Assembly: GCF_029167625.1 (NCBI RefSeq)
Contig: NZ_CP119145.1
Location: 2,728,001-2,792,000, forward strand
Length of the DNA: 64,000 bases
Source of the DNA: Streptomyces sp. AM 4-1-1
Lineage (GTDB): Bacteria > Actinomycetota > Actinomycetes > Streptomycetales > Streptomycetaceae
Direction of reading: 5' to 3'
Made by a program: the position numbers and the translations under genes. Shown piece after piece: positions 35,165 through 42,340 of the stretch; position 1 is the first letter of the stretch; every line of letters begins with the position of its first letter. The notes under the pieces were generated by a model that worked only from the letters and a program-made list of their open reading frames with translations, did no database searches and was not told the DNA's origin.

Positions 35165-36226
35165 TCAGCACGGCTCCGTCCCCCAGTCGACGATGGTACG
35201 GCGCAAAGCCCCGATGAACTCGCTTCCCGCGAAGGTCAGTTCACCGCTCGCGAGCAGAGTGCCCGCCGCTTCGAGCGTCCGGTCGCGCCAATGTCCGTAC
35301 TGCCCCTCGGCATACGCCCGCGTCAGCCCACCCGGCCGGTCGGCCCCCGCGTCCCGGGCCCGCTCCACCCGCCAGAAGTCCGACACACCCAGATGCGCGT
35401 AGGTCCCCTGGAGCAGTGCCCCGGCGGGGCGCGGATCGGTGCGCCACGGCGCTTCGTAACGCTCCCCCGAGTCCGGCCCGTGCAGCGGTACGAGGTCGAG
35501 CAGCGCCCCCAGTTGGATGTGCAGGAACTCATGCACCAGTGCGAGCGCGAGCCGCTGCGGATCGGGCGGCAGCGACACCCCGACCGCGCCGTACCCACGC
35601 CGTACCACCGACGACACGGCCGTCCCGTCCGCCTTCGGCAGCAGCGGTACGAGGGTGGAGAGCCCGGCCGCCACGGCGTCCGCGTGCCAGGGGTGCCGCT
35701 CGACGAGCACCCGCCACGCCCCCGCCAGCGCGCGTTCCCAGCGGCGCAGCGACTCGGTGTCGAGCGGCCCCGGCACGGGTCGGCCGTGCGCGTCCCGGTA
35801 CGGTCCCCGGTCGTCGATCCGCACGGTGAGCACGCGCCCGGCGCACTCCAGCCGCAGCACCGGCCCGTCGGCGGCGAGGAGTTCGGCGAGCCCGCCCAGC
35901 CGGGGGGCCTCGCCGTCGTCCGTGTGCAGCGCACGCAGCGCGTCGGCCGCCCACAGATCCAGGTACGGGCTCAGCAGGACCGACTCCCACTCCTGCCGCG
36001 ACCGCCGCCCGATCCGGGCGATCTCCTCGTACGTCTCCGCCAGCCGCGCCCGGCGCGCCAGCTCCGGCCGACGCTCCTCGGCGGCCCGCCGTACCGCGCT
36101 CAGCAGCAGCCGCCGCTTGCTCAACTGTCCGGTCCGCAGCACGGCGACGGCCTCGGCGCCGCCCCTCCCCGCGGCCAGGGCGAGAAACGTCTCCCGGGGG
36201 ACGACGTGCCGCACCACCGCGCTCAC
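35165..36226 (-). CDS. HExxH-motif protein, alpha-ketoglutarate-type peptide beta-hydroxylase candidate
   Basis: A 353-residue protein that starts with GTG 36226 overlapping the fxsB stop (GTGA). The motif HEFLH (His232-Glu233-His236) lies in LALALVHEFLHIQLGALLDLV, and Tyr/His residues follow (LLQGTYAHLGVSDFWR). NCBI families of this type, called aKG-HExxH peptide beta-hydroxylases, are adjacent to or fused with cyclophane-forming radical SAM enzymes and have been reported to hydroxylate the beta carbon of residues in the ring. The genetic coupling to fxsB makes that role likely here. There is no signal peptide. It is alternatively a zinc protease for the leader, which the fold cannot exclude. 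Confidence 0.85.
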   Translation of the reverse strand: MSAVVRHVVPRETFLALAAGRGGAEAVAVLRTGQLSKRRLLLSAVRRAAEERRPELARRARLAETYEEIARIGRRSRQEWESVLLSPYLDLWAADALRALHTDDGEAPRLGGLAELLAADGPVLRLECAGRVLTVRIDDRGPYRDAHGRPVPGPLDTESLRRWERALAGAWRVLVERHPWHADAVAAGLSTLVPLLPKADGTAVSSVVRRGYGAVGVSLPPDPQRLALALVHEFLHIQLGALLDLVPLHGPDSGERYEAPWRTDPRPAGALLQGTYAHLGVSDFWRVERARDAGADRPGGLTRAYAEGQYGHWRDRTLEAAGTLLASGELTFAGSEFIGALRRTIVDWGTEPC

Positions 36227-37500
36227 CGCGCTCGTACCTCCCCCGCCCCGCCGCCACCGCGTTCCCTGCCCCGCGACTCCCTCAACCCCCTCAACGCCAG
36301 CACGTCCGGGGCGAGCCGCTCCCGGATGTGCCCGATCAACGCGGCCATGTCGGCGCAGTACACGGTGGGGTGGCCGAACGGGTCACTCCCGTCCGCCGTC
36401 ACCCGGTACCGATGGGCGTGGAGCCCGCCCCCGCACACGGGCAGCAGCGGACAGGCCGCGCAGACCGGCGAGCGGCCGGGCACCCGGAACGCCGGGTGCA
36501 GGGCCGCGTCGGCGAAGGAGTCGCGGTGCACCCCGAGCGAGGTCGCGGCGGCCCCTTCGTACGACACCTTCAGGCTGTCCACGAGTTCGAGGGAGCCGTC
36601 GGTCTCCACGACCACCAGGTCGGGTTCCCCGGTGCCGACGATCTCGCTGCTCGCCCGGCCCCCCAGCAACAGCGTGATCAGTTCCTCGAAGAGCCGGATG
36701 CCGGTCTCCCGGCGCGGCGCCCCGTACCACCGGTCGAACACGGCGCCCAGCCAGTCGGCGTACGGCGTGCCCCCGCCGCGCCCCGGGTCCGGCGCCGCGC
36801 CCTCCGCACCGAGCCCGGCGGGCGGGGCGACCGGCGGCAGCCGGCGTGCGGCCAGCCCTGGCGGCGGTGCCTCCCAGGTCCCGTGCGGGAGCAGCAGATC
36901 CATCCGGGGCGGGGCGAATTCGAGCAGCGCCTCATAGGTGGCGACGGGGTCGGCGTCCAGATCGATCGTGCACAACACCCCCGCGTACAGAGGCTTGTTG
37001 GCGTCCGAGCCGAGCGTACGCAACGCATCGGCGACGACACCGTGGCTGCCCCGCCCGTCCGCGAACCGCCGGTACCGGTCATGCCCGCCGGCCGTGCCGT
37101 CCAGGCTGACCCCGACCCGTACCCCGTACCGGTGCAGCACCCGCAGCAGCCCGGGATCGTCCCTCAACAACACACCGTTGGTCTGCATCCCGTACGAAAC
37201 CCGTCCGCCCCCGCCCCCCTCCCCATCCCCGTCGAGCGCGTCGGAGAGAATCCGCAACGTCTCGCCGAGATGCCGGGCCCCGACGAGCAGCGGCTCACCG
37301 CCGTGGAGCGTGACCGACACGTCCCCGGGCACGGCCCGCCGGTACTCCGCGATCCGCTCGGCCACCCGTCGCACGGTGTCCAGTTCCATCCGGCGCGGCT
37401 TGTCCCGCCAGCTCTGGTCGGCGGCCTCGTACACATAGCAGTAGGAGCACGCCAGATTGCACCGGCTGTGCAGCTTCAGGAGGAACTGACGGAACCTCAC
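36223..37500 (-). CDS. fxsB: FxsB family cyclophane-forming radical SAM/SPASM peptide maturase
   Basis: A 425-residue radical SAM enzyme. It begins VRFRQFLLKLHSRCNLACSYC; Cys14-x3-Cys18-x2-Cys21 binds the SAM [4Fe-4S] cluster. GGEPLL (about 67-72) is the SAM-binding segment. The C-terminal SPASM region has Cys347, Cys350, Cys356 and Cys382 (CAACPLLPVC), so at least one auxiliary cluster is expected. FxsB-type enzymes join an aromatic side chain to the beta carbon of a residue two positions on, forming a three-residue cyclophane in the precursor. GTG 37500 was chosen since it starts at the conserved RFRQ. The gene lies 16 bp after fxsA. Confidence 0.93.
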   Translation of the reverse strand: MRFRQFLLKLHSRCNLACSYCYVYEAADQSWRDKPRRMELDTVRRVAERIAEYRRAVPGDVSVTLHGGEPLLVGARHLGETLRILSDALDGDGEGGGGGRVSYGMQTNGVLLRDDPGLLRVLHRYGVRVGVSLDGTAGGHDRYRRFADGRGSHGVVADALRTLGSDANKPLYAGVLCTIDLDADPVATYEALLEFAPPRMDLLLPHGTWEAPPPGLAARRLPPVAPPAGLGAEGAAPDPGRGGGTPYADWLGAVFDRWYGAPRRETGIRLFEELITLLLGGRASSEIVGTGEPDLVVVETDGSLELVDSLKVSYEGAAATSLGVHRDSFADAALHPAFRVPGRSPVCAACPLLPVCGGGLHAHRYRVTADGSDPFGHPTVYCADMAALIGHIRERLAPDVLALRGLRESRGRERGGGGAGEVRAR

Positions 37501-37516
37501 GCTCGGGCGCTCCGGC

Positions 37517-37705
37517 TCAGCGAGCCTGGTCGATCGCCGAGGTGAACGCCGAGACCGGCTCGGCGGAGGGGTGGAGCACATCGTCCCTGAGCCGGGACAC
37601 CATGGCGCCGAAGACCGTGTCCGGCAGCTCGGCCAGCTCCGCGTCACTCAGCTCACTGACGTCCGTGAGAACCGAGACGAGCGGACCGGAAGTGGTTGGC
37701 TCCAT
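37517..37705 (-). CDS. fxsA: FxsA precursor peptide (FxSxx-COOH RiPP) with four-residue C-terminal extension
   Basis: A 62-residue peptide from ATG 37705 (MEPTTSGPLVSVLTDVSE...). The leader part is acidic with LSDAELAELPDTVFGAMVSRL, a predicted helix for maturase binding. The core is Phe54-Thr55-Ser56-Ala57-Ile58, the FxSxx motif, but the frame continues with DQAR before the TGA stop. Family members typically end directly after FxSxx. The core Phe and Ser are the expected cyclophane residues. The position directly upstream of fxsB leaves little doubt about identity. A TGCTATATG extended -10-like element lies about 35 bp upstream (near 37730-37745, minus strand). Confidence 0.88.
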   Translation of the reverse strand: MEPTTSGPLVSVLTDVSELSDAELAELPDTVFGAMVSRLRDDVLHPSAEPVSAFTSAIDQAR

Positions 37706-37969
37706 GATCCCCTTACCGTTCATTTTGTGGCGGATCATATAGCACAGCACCGGTGATCGCCGCTCGCCGCCGCCACGAGAAACCCGAAGCCGCCACCAAC
37801 GCGGCGCGGCCCCCGCCCCCTCTCCACACCCACCCGCCCACCCGCCCGTCCACCCGCCCGACGGCCCGCCGACCCAGCGCCGCCCCATCGCCGACCGGAT
37901 TGTCAGACCCTCCTGCTTCGATGGCACAGCACAGCACGAAGACGAAGCAGATCAACCGGAGGGGGACCC

Positions 37970-38359
37970 ATGGGTACGTGGGGCAGCGGGAACTTCGACA
38001 ACGACACGGCTGCGGATCACCTGTCGGGCGTCATCGCCCGACTCGTCGGGGAGGTGACGGAGGCGATGGCCGACGATCCCGTCACTCTGGAGGCCGACGA
38101 GTACTGGGGCAACGCCGTGCCCTGCCACCTGGAGTTGCTGTACGTCCTCTACCGGGCCGGTCACACTTCTCCCCATCTGCCGCGCCCCGACGTGATCGAA
38201 GGATGGAAGAAGGACTTCATGGCCGTCTGGGAGAAGACCATCGACGGCCTGGAACCTTCGCCGGCCTTCAAGCGGGAAAGGCGGTCGGTGCTGAACCGCA
38301 CCTTCGACCAACTGATCGAGGCGGCCACCACGGAGGCTGCCGCGCTGACTGGCATCTGA
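37970..38359 (+). CDS. DUF4259 domain protein
   Basis: A 129-residue soluble protein beginning MGTWGSGNFDNDTAADHLSG, the hallmark of DUF4259 (GxWGxGxFxND and so on). The middle reads DEYWGNAVPCHLELLYVLYRAG and the end is alpha-helical. The function is unknown; some relatives are near toxin-antitoxin and immunity genes. ATG 37970 follows GGAGGGGGACCC. It faces away from the Fxs cluster, with about 265 bp between start codons. Confidence 0.9.
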   Translation: MGTWGSGNFDNDTAADHLSGVIARLVGEVTEAMADDPVTLEADEYWGNAVPCHLELLYVLYRAGHTSPHLPRPDVIEGWKKDFMAVWEKTIDGLEPSPAFKRERRSVLNRTFDQLIEAATTEAAALTGI

Positions 38360-38778
38360 CGGACGACAACACGACCGAGAAGACAACGATCCGGCGCCGG
38401 CTGATGCACCAGGCCTCCCAGACCCCCGTCCCGGTACCTCCCACCCCCACTCCCGCCCTAAACCATCCTAAATATCCGCAAAAGCTCCATAATGGCCATT
38501 AAGCCATATTCCAGTCACGCAACGACCCCCTTCAACCGTCAGCCTGGTAGCCGGAAACAGCAGATCAGAGGCGCGCGGTACGCGTTTCACGCGCCCACTC
38601 CGATACGGAAGCCCCTCACCGGCACGCATCCGCTAGGCTGTCCCTGGTCGGTCGTTGGTACGCCCCGCTGTCTGCCCGAACAAGAGGACAGAAAGCATCG
38701 CACCGCGTCCGACCAGCGGGCTCGCAGACCTCGCAGAAGATCTCTTACTGGGTCTTCACCAAGGTTCCCGCAAGCCCC
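38360..38778. other. Intergenic region with AT-rich patch before tRNA-Arg
   Basis: Nothing coding. Bases 38458-38515 are unusually AT-rich for this genome (CTAAATATCC, GGCCATTAAGCC). TAGGCT at 38634-38639 has the form of a Streptomyces -10 box and could drive the tRNA gene, but it lies 140 bp away and the -35 is weak. Confidence 0.35.
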
Positions 38779-38851
38779 GCCTTCGTAGCTCAGGGGATAG
38801 AGCACCGCTCTCCTAAAGCGGGTGTCGCAGGTTCGAATCCTGCCGGGGGCA
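38779..38851 (+). tRNA. tRNA-Arg, anticodon CCT
   Basis: A 73-base cloverleaf. The acceptor GCCTTCG pairs with CGGGGGC through two U-G pairs, followed by discriminator A; CCA is not encoded. D-arm TAGCTCAGGGGATAGAGCA, anticodon arm CGCTCTCCTAAAGCG-like with anticodon CCT in the loop, T-arm GCAGGTTCGAATCCTGC. It reads AGG codons, which are rare in Streptomyces. The two wobble pairs in the acceptor stem are a departure from the usual GCCCCCG form. Confidence 0.95.
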
Positions 38852-38855
38852 CAGC

Positions 38856-38912
38856 GTCTGCCAGGGCAGACACCGGGAAGGGCCAGGACAGGGCGGATGC
38901 CCTGCCTGGCCC
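38856..38912 (+). terminator. Double hairpin terminator after tRNA-Arg
   Basis: GTCTGCC (38856-38862) pairs with GGCAGAC (38865-38871). Then GGGCCAGG-A-CAGGGC (38880-38894) pairs with GCCCTG-CCTGGCCC (38899-38912) with one bulged base and a GGAT loop, followed by CTCTTCG. These should end the tRNA transcript. Confidence 0.85.
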
Positions 38913-39318
38913 CTCTTCGTCGGGTTCCGCTTTGACTACGGTCCTGACCGTGCTCGTAATAGGCGCCCGACCTTGCTCCCCGAACTCTCCCCAGATGATC
39001 ATGAGAGAGGCAGTGCGCCTCCCGAGCGCACAGGCAAGGCCCCGCGCCGAAGCGGAGGGCCGTCCGGCTACGGTCACTTGCCGTTGCTGTTCCTGCGGAT
39101 TGACGACCAGAACCGCGGTTCGGGCCACGCGTTTGATCTTGTGTGGGGCGACCGTCCAGCCGTTGGCCGGCGTGGTAGTGGTGATCGGCGCGCTCACGGG
39201 CGTCAATGACGGGCTAGACCGGTGTCCGGCCGGTGTGGTCGCATTCCTCACGGTGCCACTCGTAGGGCGCCCGCGCCGAGATGGTCACATCGGGCTCCGT
39301 CCCTGAGCGGCCCGCCTG
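38913..39318. other. Region downstream of tRNA without clear gene
   Basis: Open frames occur on both strands, but none has a ribosome binding site plus convincing composition. No integrase and no second copy of the tRNA 3' end was found within this gap. Function unresolved. Confidence 0.35.
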
Positions 39319-39807
39319 CTACCGGCCGCCCGTGATCCGCGAGATCAGCTCCGTCAGCACCCGGCCGAGGGCGGAGTCCCGCAGGGCCCGCTTGTGGATG
39401 GTCAGGCTCCATCTGCCGCCCGAGCTCCGCTTCAGGATGACCTCGGTCTGCAGGAGCGTGATGACGAGTACGGCGACCGGGAGCGTGAACGACTCCGGGT
39501 GGTCCGCGGGTGATCGCGCGTAGTCGACGGCCTCGCTGACCGTTTCCACCAGGTCCTCGCGCTGGGCCGCGGCGTACTCCAGTGCGGAGCGCGCCAACTG
39601 CCCGTCGCTGGGTGTCGGTTGATCCGGACGTAGATACGCCTCCGCGTCCACGACGGTCACCGAGGCGGCCAACTCCGCCTCGGTGGAGGGCAACTGGTCG
39701 GCGGCGGGGAGCAGACCACGCTCCTCCATCAACTCCGCGAGTGCCCGGATCGCCTCATCGTCGGAGAGCGCTCGAATGCGCTGTTCCAGATCATCTCGGT
39801 TCGGCAT
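39319..39807 (-). CDS. Unknown protein (162 aa) with one weak hydrophobic segment
   Basis: ATG 39807. The N-terminal half is acidic and helical (RDDLEQRIRALSDDEAIRALAELMEERGLLPAA). The second half has FTLPVAVLVITLLQTEVILKRSSGGRWSLTIHKRALRDSALGRVLTELISRITGG. The TLLQTE...K...GRWS...H pattern looks like a small alpha/beta domain found in several Streptomyces proteins next to STAND or effector-type genes, but I cannot name the family. The gene is isolated, 172 bp downstream of the next gene. Codon usage is somewhat less GC-biased than its neighbours. Confidence 0.65.
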   Translation of the reverse strand: MPNRDDLEQRIRALSDDEAIRALAELMEERGLLPAADQLPSTEAELAASVTVVDAEAYLRPDQPTPSDGQLARSALEYAAAQREDLVETVSEAVDYARSPADHPESFTLPVAVLVITLLQTEVILKRSSGGRWSLTIHKRALRDSALGRVLTELISRITGGR

Positions 39808-39979
39808 GTCTCCATTCTGGCCTCACCACCGGCCGTCCGGAAGCGCTCGCGCGAGGTGAAGGTCGAGCCAGGCGTGTCCGTCCTTCTGTCCGATCACGCA
39901 TGTGACCCTGGTGCCGCTCCTGGCCACTGACAGGGCACGGGAGGCCCTGGCGCTCCCGAGCACTACCGTGCCCCCTGCC

Positions 39980-40525
39980 TCACAGCGCGTCCGGCACCTC
40001 CAGGGCGTGCCGGGCCAGCTCGATGAAGAGCAGGTACTGATCCTCGTACGCCTTGTACGAACTCTCGTACCGGTCGCGGTAGTGGCCGTCCCGGTCGGTC
40101 AGTTCGCACAGGTAGTAACGGGTCTCTATGGCTACGGTGTTCAGCTTTCCCGCCGACTCGGAGACCGACGGTGGTCCTTCGAGGAGCACATCCCTCACGC
40201 ACTTCTCCACGTCGTTCAACGCGGGGCGCGAGGCCGTCTGCACTTCCCGTAACAACGCTCGGGCTTCGTTGGTGTCGGTGGCCCGGTCCACTTCCTCCAT
40301 GCGCCAGAGGATGCGGGAGAGTTCATGTGCCCGTGCGATCAACTCCCGGTACGCCTCCCGGCGGCGGTTCCTCGCCTCGGTCAAGTGTGTGGCGCGGGCG
40401 TTGACAAGGGCCTGCTGGCGCGCGACCTTCTCGTTTCCCCTGCTCGTGAGCAAGCTGGTGCCGAGACTGGCGCCCAGCGCCGTCGCAGCGGTGAGTACGC
40501 CCACCCACAATGTGCTGTCCGCCAT
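39980..40525 (-). CDS. Membrane-anchored coiled-coil protein, unknown function (181 aa)
   Basis: ATG 40525 gives MADSTLWVGVLTAATALGAS, an N-terminal hydrophobic anchor of about 20 residues. Then a long alpha-helical, Arg/Glu-rich stretch follows (RQQALVNARATHLTEARNRR, EAYRELIARAHELSRILWRMEEVDRATDTNEARALLREVQ), which should form a coiled coil. No known domain. A 9-bp inverted repeat (40504-40512 and 40531-40539) flanks the start codon, possibly an autoregulatory or RNA structure. Confidence 0.68.
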   Translation of the reverse strand: MADSTLWVGVLTAATALGASLGTSLLTSRGNEKVARQQALVNARATHLTEARNRRREAYRELIARAHELSRILWRMEEVDRATDTNEARALLREVQTASRPALNDVEKCVRDVLLEGPPSVSESAGKLNTVAIETRYYLCELTDRDGHYRDRYESSYKAYEDQYLLFIELARHALEVPDAL

Positions 40526-40539
40526 CGAACCATTGTGGG
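40504..40539. promoter_or_regulatory. Inverted repeat spanning a start codon
   Basis: CCCACAATG (40504-40512) and CATTGTGGG (40531-40539) are perfect 9-bp arms with 18 bases between. The start codon (40523-40525, minus strand) of the coiled-coil gene is in the loop. This could be an operator or an mRNA hairpin that controls translation. Confidence 0.45.
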
Positions 40540-40718
40540 AGGCGGACCGCCGGGCGCAAGAGGGCGTCAGCAGGAGGGCATCAGGACTTCCTTGGACGGA
40601 TACCGGTCGCTCAGCGGCGATGGGGTTTCGGCTTCCGTTCCGGCTCAACATGCCTGTATAGGGTGCCTGTTGAACCTGTCGTCAGCCGGAAGACCACCGG
40701 CCGTCCAGAGGAGCCCCC

Positions 40719-41546
40719 GTGGCCGAGCAGCAGTCGTCGTCCCCCGACGTGTCCCAGTGGCGCGACAGGATCAACACCTCTCAGCCGCACACCGCCCGGA
40801 TCTGGAACTACTGGCTCGGCGGCAAGGATCATTACGCGGTCGACCAGGAAGCCGGTGACCAGATCCGCCGACTGCATCCCGGCATCGGCGACTACGCCCT
40901 GGCCGACCGGTTGTTCCTCGGTCGGGCCGTGCGGCATCTGGTCGCGGACCGCGGTGTCCGGCAGTTCCTCGACATCGGTACCGGACTGCCGACCGCCGAC
41001 AACACCCACGAGGTCGCCCAGCGGCTCGCGCCCGAGTCCCGCATCGTCTACGTCGACAACGATCCGCTGGTACTCGCCCACGCGCGCGCCCTGCTCACCA
41101 GTACGCCCGAGGGGCGGACCGACTACCTCGACGAGGATCTGCGCAACGTCGACGTCATCCTGGAACGGGCCGCCGAGACACTGGACTTCAGCAAGCCTGT
41201 CGCGCTCGTACTCCTCGGTGTCGTCATCTTCCTCAACGACGACGCCGAGGCGCACGGCATCGTCGGCCGGCTGCTGGAGGCCCTGCCGTCCGGCAGCCAC
41301 CTGGTCCTCTCCCACACGGTCACCGATCCGTCGATGCCCGACGTCGACGCGGCCGTGGCGTTCTGGAACGAGCACGGCACCCCGAAGCTCACCCAGCGCA
41401 CCCCCGGCCAGGTCACCCGGTTCTTCGACGGCCTGGAACTCCTCGCTCCCGGAGTCGTCTCGTGCAGCCGCTGGCGCCCCGACGCCGGCCTCGGCGGTGT
41501 GCCCGACGAGGTGGCCATGTTCGGCGGGGTTGCGCGCAAGCCCTGA
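40719..41546 (+). CDS. SAM-dependent methyltransferase, DUF574 family
   Basis: A 275-residue Rossmann-fold methyltransferase of the actinomycete S-adenosylmethionine family (PF04672). Markers are HTARIWNYWLGGKDHYAVDQEAG near the N-terminus, DIGTGLPT (85-92) as the SAM-binding glycine motif, VYVDNDPLVLAHARALL as the acidic loop and a final MFGGVARKP. Substrates for this abundant Streptomyces family are unknown. GTG 40719 is preceded by GAGGAGCCCCC. It diverges from the coiled-coil gene. Confidence 0.9.
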   Translation: MAEQQSSSPDVSQWRDRINTSQPHTARIWNYWLGGKDHYAVDQEAGDQIRRLHPGIGDYALADRLFLGRAVRHLVADRGVRQFLDIGTGLPTADNTHEVAQRLAPESRIVYVDNDPLVLAHARALLTSTPEGRTDYLDEDLRNVDVILERAAETLDFSKPVALVLLGVVIFLNDDAEAHGIVGRLLEALPSGSHLVLSHTVTDPSMPDVDAAVAFWNEHGTPKLTQRTPGQVTRFFDGLELLAPGVVSCSRWRPDAGLGGVPDEVAMFGGVARKP

Positions 41547-41585
41547 GGTGGGTGACCGGCCGTCGGGGCGACGGGCGGGGGTTGG

Positions 41586-41783
41586 GATCGGCCATCGGTA
41601 GGGCGGAGGTCGGTCATCGGAACGTCGGGGGTCGGTCATCGGTAGGGCGGAGGTCGGCCGCCGGTACGACGGGGATCGGCCATCCGTACGTCGGGAGTTG
41701 GCCATCGGTACGAGGGAGGTCGGCCGCCGGCACGACGGGGATCGGCCGCCCTGACGACGGAGGTCGGTCGCCGGAGCCGGGCC
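41586..41783 (+). repeat. 22-bp imperfect tandem repeat, nine units
   Basis: Nine units of 22 bp, each of the form GGTCGGCCATCGGTACGACG plus two bases, run without gaps from 41586. Units alternate GTCATCGG, GCCATCGG and GCCGCCGG in the middle. Because 22 is not a multiple of three, no continuous protein repeat results. It lies in the gap between the methyltransferase and a small gene; 41784-41915 has nothing recognisable. Confidence 0.85.
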
Positions 41784-41915
41784 CGGCGCTGGGCAGGCGC
41801 GGGTCGGCAGGGCAAAGGGCGGAGGGGGCGGACGGCCGTGCGCGCCAAGTGAATTGTGGCCGCACCCCGAGGAAACGATGGGGGGATTGTCAGACCGGCC
41901 CCTTATTCTTGGACC

Positions 41916-42095
41916 ATGTCCGCACCTACTCGTACCCCTGGTTCCGTTCGTCCCCCCGCCGTCGTGAACGCCGCGATCCGTGCGCTGTGGCAGCGGGCGG
42001 GCAGTGGGCTGTCGCCCGAGGACGAGGCCGAGTATCAGCGACTGCTGGTCGAATGGGCCGCCGCCGTGCGTGCCGACGTGGTCGAGGCCGCCTGA
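41916..42095 (+). CDS. Small conserved actinomycete protein (59 aa)
   Basis: ATG 41916 opens a 59-residue helical protein: VVNAAIRALWQRAGSGLSPEDEAEYQRLLVEWAAAV. This pattern (IRALW, then a YxxLLxEWxxAV helix) recurs in small Streptomyces proteins of unknown function. It has no membrane segment. A weak purine run lies upstream. It is followed immediately by a tandem repeat array. Confidence 0.68.
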   Translation: MSAPTRTPGSVRPPAVVNAAIRALWQRAGSGLSPEDEAEYQRLLVEWAAAVRADVVEAA

Positions 42096-42138
42096 GCCGG
42101 CCCCGGGTTCTGGCCCGGTGTCGGTGTCGACCACCTCG

Positions 42139-42340
42139 CTCAGCGCAGTCCCTCGACGCCGGCCCCCACTGCCTCGCTCAGCGCAGTTCCTGGACGCCGG
42201 CCCTGGCCGCCGCGCTCAGCGCGGTTCTTCGACGCCAGCCTGGCCGCCGCGCTCAGCGCAGTTCTTCGACGCCAGCCTGGCCACCTCGCTCAGCGCAGTC
42301 CCTCGACGCCGGCCCCGGCTGCCTCGCTCAGCGCAGTTCC
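42139..42340. repeat. 37- to 38-bp repeats derived from the 3' end of the next gene
   Basis: Six copies of a unit with core CTCAGCGCAGTTC start at 42139, 42177, 42215, 42252, 42289 and 42327. The sixth is the stop codon and last codons (EELR) of the convergent membrane protein gene, so the other five are tandem duplicates of that coding end plus about 22 bp of flank. Copies differ at a handful of positions, suggesting serial duplication. Confidence 0.88.

Noticed and set aside
38779..39318. Integrated element at tRNA-Arg.
   Set aside because: No integrase, excisionase or second tRNA 3' end in the window; kept only as a low-interest finding.
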